Source: Victivallales bacterium
GTDB lineage: Bacteria; Verrucomicrobiota; Lentisphaeria; Victivallales; JAUVCU01
Assembly: GCA_029934175.1 (NCBI GenBank)
Contig: JAOZMT010000016.1
Coordinates: forward strand, 1-10,283
Direction: 5' to 3'
Length of the DNA: 10,283 bases
Notes under the pieces: model-generated
Databases searched by the model: none
Told to the model about the DNA's origin: nothing
Seen by the model: only the letters and a program-made list of their open reading frames with translations
Shown: positions 6,723 to 10,283 of the stretch, in pieces
How the letters are laid out: each line of letters starts with the position of its first letter
How positions within the stretch are numbered: position 1 is the first letter of the stretch
Position numbers and translations under genes: made by a program

Positions 6723-6911
6723 TTAGTGATTTTCTCTTTTTAATAAATATGATATTGCCAATGTCATAGAATCTTTAGGCATATATTTGCCAGTTTTAAA
6801 GGCATTGCGAATTTCTAAGAAAATATCATCTACAATTGGTTTACAGTTTTCATTTCTAAAGATTAATCTTTCTTCTGACTGAAGATTATGTAAAGCTTTA
6901 CATAATCGGCG
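6723..6911 (-). pseudogene. IS66-family transposase (TnpC) fragment
   Basis: A 62-codon open stretch without an obvious start reads ...LHNLQSEERLIFRNENC, then KPIVDDIFLEIRNAFKTG, then KYMPKDSMTLAISYLLKREN and a stop. This follows the IS66 TnpC pattern (SPEERLxxRQExSKPLLD ... LPKSxLGKAIxYxLNxW), which precedes the final catalytic region. The fragment is bounded upstream by an in-frame TAA at 6912-6914 and ends before the expected catalytic Glu region. No IS ends were seen. A non-functional remnant is the simplest reading. Confidence 0.65.
6884..6907. repeat. Perfect 24-bp palindrome
   Basis: Positions 6884-6907 equal their own reverse complement; the half-site is GATTATGTAAAG. It lies at the upstream edge of the IS66-like homology, so it could mark an insertion or deletion junction. 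It could also be a protein-binding site or a small dispersed palindrome. Confidence 0.8.
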
Positions 6912-6950
6912 TTAAGAACAAACCCGATAAAAACAGATTTTCATTTTTTT

Positions 6951-6981
6951 ATCTGTGGTAATTTGTGTTTATCTGTGGTTT
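6951..6981. repeat. Degenerate short tandem repeat, ATCTGTGGT type
   Basis: ATCTGTGGT occurs at 6951-6959 and 6971-6979, with the diverged unit AATTTGTGT between them, giving about a 10-base period. I recall similar CACAGAT-type arrays from intergenic regions of many unrelated bacteria, but have not verified it. Function unknown. Confidence 0.55.
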
Positions 6982-7027
6982 AAATTTACACAATAATAAT
7001 TCTATTAATCAGTATAAACAATAAAAT

Positions 7028-7062
7028 TAATCTTGTTAATCTTGAAAATCCTGTTATCTTGT
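7028..7062. repeat. Degenerate 9-bp tandem repeat, TAATCTTGT type
   Basis: Four units follow each other: TAATCTTGT, TAATCTTGA, AAATCCTGT and TATCTTGT. It lies close to the previous array but has a different unit. It has no coding potential. Such AATCCTGTTAATC-like arrays recur in intergenic DNA of several phyla as far as I remember. Confidence 0.6.
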
Positions 7063-7133
7063 CTTAAAAAAAATTGGACGAGTTTAAAAACATGCCCGTT
7101 AATATAATCACTTTTTGAACGAGTCGATAAATT

Positions 7134-7829
7134 CTATTTATACAAATAAGCTCTTAGCTTTTTTCTATTTCTTTTTAGACCATTTTCTGATAACTCTGCT
7201 TCGTCTATATTATTTCCCTCAAGTTCATCAGATGATTCCCCTGAATTTTTTTTATGAATATCAGCCCTAGCTTGCATTGCTATTGCACTTGCCTTTGCAG
7301 CAACAGCTCTATCTGCACCAGATGGACCTTGTGGTGATAATGCGGCTCGTGCAATAATTTGTGCTTTTGCCAAATTAGCTTCTGGATTATCTGAAGACAT
7401 ACTTGTATCCATCGATACATGACCACCAATTGCATACATTTTGCCATCAGGTCCTTTTTGATAAGTATAATGCGCTCCACCTTTGGCATAACCTCCAGAT
7501 GCGGCTAAGTGTTGTTGTTCATGAGTTTTAACTTCTGAATCTCTAGCTTTTAGTTTTTCAACAACTGATTTTTCTTCATCAGTCAATTTGTTTTTATCTT
7601 TTTCTTTATCTTTATTAGTCTTTTCATTAGCATTAATAGGAGACATCAAGCCATTTTCTTGCATTATTAGCCCTTGGGCTTCTTTTGACAAGCTTAATTT
7701 TACAGATGCATCAACTTCACTTTTGCCTTTTTGAAAAGCTGAAGAGTTCTGATTTTTATACTGTGATGAATAATCAGAAATAGCATTGGATTTAAAATCC
7801 ATTAAAGAATCTGTGGCTCCTATTATCAT
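7134..7829 (-). CDS. SprA/CatA-related putative metalloprotease (HExxH)
   Basis: The 231-residue protein matches the SprA-related family (putative metalloprotease CatA type): VEKLKARDSEVKTHEQQHLA (90-109), then YQKGPDGKMYAIGGHVSMD (123-141) and RAALSPQGPSGADRAVAAKA (161-180). The HEQQH motif (103-107) gives two presumed zinc-binding His and a catalytic Glu. The family consensus that I recall reads GGEV where this protein has GGHV (H137), a change at a possible third ligand. The N-terminus (1-90) is low-complexity and hydrophilic, without a signal peptide or membrane segment; the tail is acidic, then basic. An AAAGGAC Shine-Dalgarno 8 nt upstream supports the start. No promoter is evident in the 66-nt gap, so it may be co-transcribed with the secreted-protein gene before it. 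Biological role is unproven. Confidence 0.8.
   Translation of the reverse strand: MIIGATDSLMDFKSNAISDYSSQYKNQNSSAFQKGKSEVDASVKLSLSKEAQGLIMQENGLMSPINANEKTNKDKEKDKNKLTDEEKSVVEKLKARDSEVKTHEQQHLAASGGYAKGGAHYTYQKGPDGKMYAIGGHVSMDTSMSSDNPEANLAKAQIIARAALSPQGPSGADRAVAAKASAIAMQARADIHKKNSGESSDELEGNNIDEAELSENGLKRNRKKLRAYLYK
7341..7353 (+). repeat. One-mismatch copy of the dispersed motif
   Basis: TGCGG-CTC-GTGCA differs from TGCGANNNRTGCA at one base. It encodes ARAA (160-163) of the putative metalloprotease in the usual Ala-x-x-Ala phase. A similar near-match lies at 3709-3721 (TGCGT-ATT-ATGCA, minus), encoding AYYA in the ATPase-nuclease. Confidence 0.4.
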
Positions 7830-7849
7830 AATTTATTGTCCTTTTTTAT

Positions 7850-7879
7850 TTTGAATCCATTTTTATTAATGGATTCAAA
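7850..7879. repeat. 12-bp perfect hairpin between two genes
   Basis: 7850-7861 is fully complementary to 7868-7879, with a 6-nt loop. On the transcript strand it stands just upstream of the AAAGGAC ribosome-binding site of the metalloprotease gene and just after the small secreted-protein gene. The transcript continues with AATAAAAAAGG, not a U-tract, so a processing or stability element is more likely than a terminator. Confidence 0.6.
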
Positions 7880-7895
7880 TATAAATTAAATTATT

Positions 7896-8216
7896 TTATT
7901 CGTCTTTTTTCTTTTTCTTCTTTTTTTCTTTTACAGTAATTTCTGTTGCATTTCCTTCTGCATCAGCTTTTATTTGAACATTATTTTTAGCTACAATAGC
8001 ATCAGCTTTTATAACTTCTTCACCTTTTTTAATAACAGTAGATTCACTAATTTTAAAAGTTTTATCTTCTTTGTTATCCTTTTTACCAACAGTTACAACA
8101 ATTTCTGTAGCAGAAACAGATACAACTTTTCCTTTAGTTCCTTTTTTTCCTTTAGCATTTGCTGTCAAAGCAAGTGCACTCATAAATAAAATCATCAAAA
8201 CTTTCTTCATTTTCAA
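7896..8216 (-). CDS. Small secreted DUF5666-like protein with poly-lysine tail
   Basis: The 106-residue protein starts with a Sec signal peptide: basic MKMKK, a hydrophobic core (6-18) and a likely cleavage after TANA (residue 21). The mature part resembles small beta-rich repeats of the DUF5666 type: KGKVVSVSATEIVVTVG (28-44), then TFKISESTVIKKGEEV and VQIKADAEGNATEI. I infer this from pattern, not a search. The C-terminus has seven consecutive lysines (98-104), encoded by an A-rich tract. It is probably periplasmic or extracellular; a role with anionic polymers or nucleic acid is speculative. AAAGGAG lies 8 nt before the ATG, and a good promoter lies about 90 bases upstream. Confidence 0.75.
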   Translation of the reverse strand: MKMKKVLMILFMSALALTANAKGKKGTKGKVVSVSATEIVVTVGKKDNKEDKTFKISESTVIKKGEEVIKADAIVAKNNVQIKADAEGNATEITVKEKKKKKKKDE

Positions 8217-8245
8217 TTCTCCTTTTGTTAATTTGAAAATTATTT

Positions 8246-8287
8246 AATTATGTGAAAATAATAACAACTATTTTCAATTACATAATT
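8246..8287. promoter_or_regulatory. Leader hairpin upstream of the small secreted-protein gene
   Basis: 8254-8260 pairs with 8269-8275, and 8246-8253 with 8280-8287. The result is a 15-bp stem interrupted by a 4-nt bulge (8276-8279) around an 8-nt loop. It falls in the predicted 5' leader, 30 bases before the ATG. In AT-rich DNA, part of this could arise by chance. Confidence 0.4.
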
Positions 8288-8298
8288 ATATTAATTCT

Positions 8299-8327
8299 AA
8301 TATATATCAACTCCAACAAAATATCAA
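8299..8327 (-). promoter_or_regulatory. Sigma70-like promoter for the small secreted-protein gene
   Basis: On the minus strand, TTGATA (8327-8322) and TATATT (8304-8299) are 17 bases apart, close to consensus. The predicted start near 8292 gives a leader of about 75 bases before the ATG at 8216. Confidence 0.55.
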
Positions 8328-8377
8328 TTTTTTTCATTAAAATTTTAAACTTTTTATTTTATATCGACTATTTCACC

Positions 8378-9238
8378 TTAAAGTTTAGGAATAATAATAT
8401 TTTTTTGCATTTTTATTTCTCTGTACAAAGAAGCCCGGAGTGTATATTTAAATCCAGTTGCTGGGATAACTCCAACAACAGTTATCCCTGTGATAAGATC
8501 TATGATGACAGACAAAATAAAGATTATAGCTATAGGAACAATATATCCATTAGTCAAGTTCCAACTTTGTGGTATAGATTTTATAGGATTCATACTGCTT
8601 TCAGTTATTATAAAGCCTGTGAAATATAACTTAACATATAAGAATATAGCAAATAAAAATATACAAAAACTTAAAACTATGACAAATAATGAAAGAATAA
8701 TACTTATAGTTAAATCAAAAGATAAAAATATCAGACCAATAGAAAGAAAAGTTCCTAACGATAAAGCAAATGGAAATGCTTTAATAAATCCTAATAAAAT
8801 ATAAGGGATAGTTAACAATGGTGATTTCTTCACTAATTCTGCAATTCCTTGTTTTGATTTATTTTCACTAGATGCTTTTGCCATTAATATAATTATGACA
8901 TGTGCTGTTGATATAAAAAATCCAATAATAAGTAAAATTATCATAACTTTATATAAAAACATTGTGATTTGTTGATGAACATCTGGCTGCTGAGTTAAAG
9001 CTATAATATTCGCTCTTAAATCTAGAAATGCTTGTTGAGAGCCTATTGATATTGATGACTTTAGGGCATTATCAAATAATAATTTATAACGCTCAAAGAC
9101 TGCAATTTCATCAAAATTATTAATTAAAAACTTAGGTAACCATGATTGTCCCAAAAGAATTAAAGTTGATACTAAGCATAAAGGAATCCACCACCCCTTA
9201 AAGCCACTCCATGCATCTTGAAAAGCTGTTTTTATCAT
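8378..9238 (-). CDS. Polytopic inner-membrane protein of unknown function
   Basis: The 286-residue protein has about six hydrophobic segments, roughly residues 15-31, 94-119, 141-158, 160-175, 177-203 and 233-258. A hydrophilic stretch (35-90) lies between the first two. The segment ITESSMNPIKSIPQSWNLTN (211-230) before the last membrane span resembles the 'extra-copies-of-SW-x-L-T' pattern of the GPDPase-type membrane domain and related uncharacterised integral membrane families, but this is only pattern similarity. No enzyme motif is seen. Its ATG overlaps the ispE stop by 4 nt (ATGA) and has no clear Shine-Dalgarno of its own, so translational coupling to ispE is likely. A link to isoprenoid or envelope lipid metabolism is possible but unsupported. 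Confidence 0.75.
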   Translation of the reverse strand: MIKTAFQDAWSGFKGWWIPLCLVSTLILLGQSWLPKFLINNFDEIAVFERYKLLFDNALKSSISIGSQQAFLDLRANIIALTQQPDVHQQITMFLYKVMIILLIIGFFISTAHVIIILMAKASSENKSKQGIAELVKKSPLLTIPYILLGFIKAFPFALSLGTFLSIGLIFLSFDLTISIILSLFVIVLSFCIFLFAIFLYVKLYFTGFIITESSMNPIKSIPQSWNLTNGYIVPIAIIFILSVIIDLITGITVVGVIPATGFKYTLRASLYREIKMQKNIIIPKL

Positions 9239-10065
9239 AATACAATTAAATGGTTATATTTATTTTTTAGAACTATCTCCAAATCTTCTTTTTTGCTTTC
9301 AGTTGCACATATCGCAAATATTGTAGGACCACTACCTGATATAATTGCACGCATCGCACCATTTTTTTCTGCAAAATCTTTTAACATCTGTATAACTGGA
9401 AATTTTCTTAATAATCCTGATTCTAAATCATTATGTATGTTTTTTGCGATTTGTGCAATATCATTGTTTTTCAAGCCTAGTAATAAATTATCTAAAGTTG
9501 CACAAGTCGCAATTTTTGTATAATTTTTATATCCCCAAGCAGCACTTACAGGAAATTTTGGATTGATACATAGGATATGTAATTTTGGAAAAGAAAAGTC
9601 TATTTTTGATACCCCCTCCCCTATTCCATTTGCGATAGCTGGTTGTGGATTTAAGAAAAATGGAACATCTGCACCTAATTTTTTTGCTATTTCTAATAAT
9701 TTTGAATAAGATATCCTATTATATTTTTTTTGTAAAATATTCAAAATAGTAGCAGCATTAGAACTACCACCACCTAATCCTGCGGCTATAGGAATATTTT
9801 TTTCAACAGTAATATTACAATTCAAAGAAATATCTGCACACTTCGCATATTCATTCACTGCTTGCCAACATAAATTAGTTTTATCTAGTGGAAATCCTTC
9901 AGACTTTGAAAATAATTGAATTCCTTCATTTTCAGTCTCAATATATTCTATTTTATCTGCAATGTTATTTAAAGGATAAAATAGTGTTTCTATTGTATGA
10001 TAACCATTATCTAGTTTTCCAGTAACTTCAAGAAATAAATTTATTTTTGCAATTGATTTATACAT
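9235..10065 (-). CDS. ispE: 4-(cytidine 5'-diphospho)-2-C-methyl-D-erythritol kinase
   Basis: IspE phosphorylates CDP-methylerythritol in the non-mevalonate (MEP) isoprenoid pathway. The 276-residue GHMP kinase shows AKINLFLEVTGK (6-17, catalytic-site K8), the phosphate-binding loop PIAAGLGGGSSNAA (92-105), GADVPFF (131-137, with the presumed catalytic D133) and the GHMP motif 3 ISGSGPTIFA (242-251). Length is slightly below E. coli IspE. It starts 11 nt after the preceding partial gene; its own ribosome-binding site is weak. The gene contains five exact copies of the dispersed TGCGANNNRTGCA word, the highest density in the window. Confidence 0.95.
   Translation of the reverse strand: MYKSIAKINLFLEVTGKLDNGYHTIETLFYPLNNIADKIEYIETENEGIQLFSKSEGFPLDKTNLCWQAVNEYAKCADISLNCNITVEKNIPIAAGLGGGSSNAATILNILQKKYNRISYSKLLEIAKKLGADVPFFLNPQPAIANGIGEGVSKIDFSFPKLHILCINPKFPVSAAWGYKNYTKIATCATLDNLLLGLKNNDIAQIAKNIHNDLESGLLRKFPVIQMLKDFAEKNGAMRAIISGSGPTIFAICATESKKEDLEIVLKNKYNHLIVL
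9304..9847. repeat. Five copies of dispersed motif TGCGANNNRTGCA in ispE
   Basis: Exact copies lie at 9304-9316, 9346-9358, 9499-9511 and 9835-9847 (minus orientation) and at 9445-9457 (plus). They encode AICA (251-254), AMRA (237-240), ATCA (186-189), AKCA (74-77) and AQIA (204-207). All use the same codon phase. Flanks tend towards T before TGCGA and A/T after TGCA. Confidence 0.85.
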
Positions 10066-10076
10066 ATTATGTCTAA

Positions 10077-10283
10077 CTAAAGATATTCTTTTAATATCTC
10101 TCTAATTTTATTTTCTTTTAAATTAGTGCATTTTGCAATAATTTCAATAGAAACATTATTGCGATGAAAATTTACAATTTCTTTTTTATTTTTTTCTTCT
10201 ATTTTTCTTATTTCTTCATCTGCCTTTTTATTTGCTTCGTCTGCCTTTTTATTTGCTTCGTCTGCCTTTTTATTTGCTTCGTC
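10077..10283 (-). CDS. C-terminal part of a nuclease/transposase-like protein (5' end outside window)
   Basis: The last 68 codons are visible and run off the right edge. They begin with repeated DEANKKA heptads, continue DEEIRKIEEKNKKEIVNFHR, then NNVSIEIIAKCTNLKENK and IREILKEYL. This tail (a charged coiled coil followed by a short helix-turn-helix-like 'I-a-x-x-T-x-L-x-x-x-x-I' segment) is typical of PD-(D/E)XK nuclease-family transposase or Rpn-like proteins, whose catalytic part would be upstream and cannot be seen. Identification is therefore tentative. The stop is 11 nt before ispE, so it could be in the same transcript. Confidence 0.55.
   Translation of the reverse strand, partial: DEANKKADEANKKADEANKKADEEIRKIEEKNKKEIVNFHRNNVSIEIIAKCTNLKENKIREILKEYL
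10220..10282 (-). repeat. Three perfect 21-bp tandem repeats encoding heptads
   Basis: Units 10220-10240, 10241-10261 and 10262-10282 are identical. Each encodes seven residues (DEANKKA permuted), so copy-number change by multiples of one unit would keep frame and coiled-coil register. A fourth, diverged unit follows towards the stop, and more may lie beyond the window edge. Confidence 0.9.

Larger units (their letters stand above)
6541..7133. other. Gene-poor, repeat-rich intergenic region
   Basis: About 590 bases without an intact gene. It holds an imperfect 30-nt direct repeat, an IS66 transposase remnant, a perfect 24-bp palindrome and two degenerate short tandem arrays, each listed separately. 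No clear terminator for the gene ending at 7134 is visible; a run of eight A (plus strand) near 7067-7074 has no convincing stem before it. Confidence 0.6.

Noticed and set aside
6951..7062. CRISPR-like array
   Set aside because: Units are about 9-10 bases, degenerate and contiguous, with no unique spacers and no cas genes.
7280..7489. Second minus-strand frame within the metalloprotease gene
   Set aside because: It is an out-of-frame shadow of the HExxH region; its translation has no family resemblance.
7850..7879. Intrinsic terminator after the small secreted-protein gene
   Set aside because: The stem is good, but the minus-strand sequence after it is A-rich rather than a U-tract.

Overview
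This AT-rich window (roughly 30% G+C by eye) carries ten recognisable protein genes, nine complete and one cut by the right edge, all transcribed leftward on the minus strand. The core genes (RibBA, RibH, NusB, a short FtsY, IspE), the good Shine-Dalgarno sequences, a protein with a Sec signal peptide and an anaerobic-type radical SAM enzyme suggest an AT-rich, probably Gram-negative anaerobe such as a gut-associated Elusimicrobiota or Lentisphaerota-like bacterium. The phylum is a guess, because no rRNA or taxon-specific marker is present.

Right part, read right to left: the tail of a nuclease-like protein with a perfect 21-bp tandem repeat that encodes heptads; ispE; a polytopic membrane protein coupled to ispE by an ATGA overlap; then, behind its own predicted promoter and a 5'-leader hairpin, a small secreted lysine-rich protein; then a SprA/CatA-type HExxH putative metalloprotease.

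Middle (about 6480-7133): about 650 bases without an intact gene. It holds an IS66 transposase remnant, a perfect 24-bp palindrome, two degenerate short tandem arrays and a 30-nt imperfect direct repeat.

Left part: a sigma70-like promoter and an FMN (RFN) riboswitch lead a tightly packed run: ribBA, an AAA ATPase/PD-(D/E)XK nuclease, ribH, nusB, ftsY and an anaerobic sulfatase-maturase-like radical SAM/SPASM protein with a C-terminal SEC-C zinc motif. ribBA and ribH supply riboflavin precursors under FMN feedback. nusB and ftsY are housekeeping passengers. The ATPase-nuclease has no known link to riboflavin. The left 387 bases hold a 29-bp-arm inverted repeat and three consecutive perfect hairpins.

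The most unusual signal is a short bipartite word, TGCGA-NNN-RTGCA, found exactly 11 times on either strand (five in ispE, three in the radical SAM gene, one in ribBA, two intergenic), plus two one-mismatch copies. By hand estimate about 0.01 copies are expected. Every genic copy lies in the same codon phase and reads Ala-x-x-Ala. It resembles a dispersed genome signature (HIP1-like or uptake-sequence-like) that I cannot assign to a known class.
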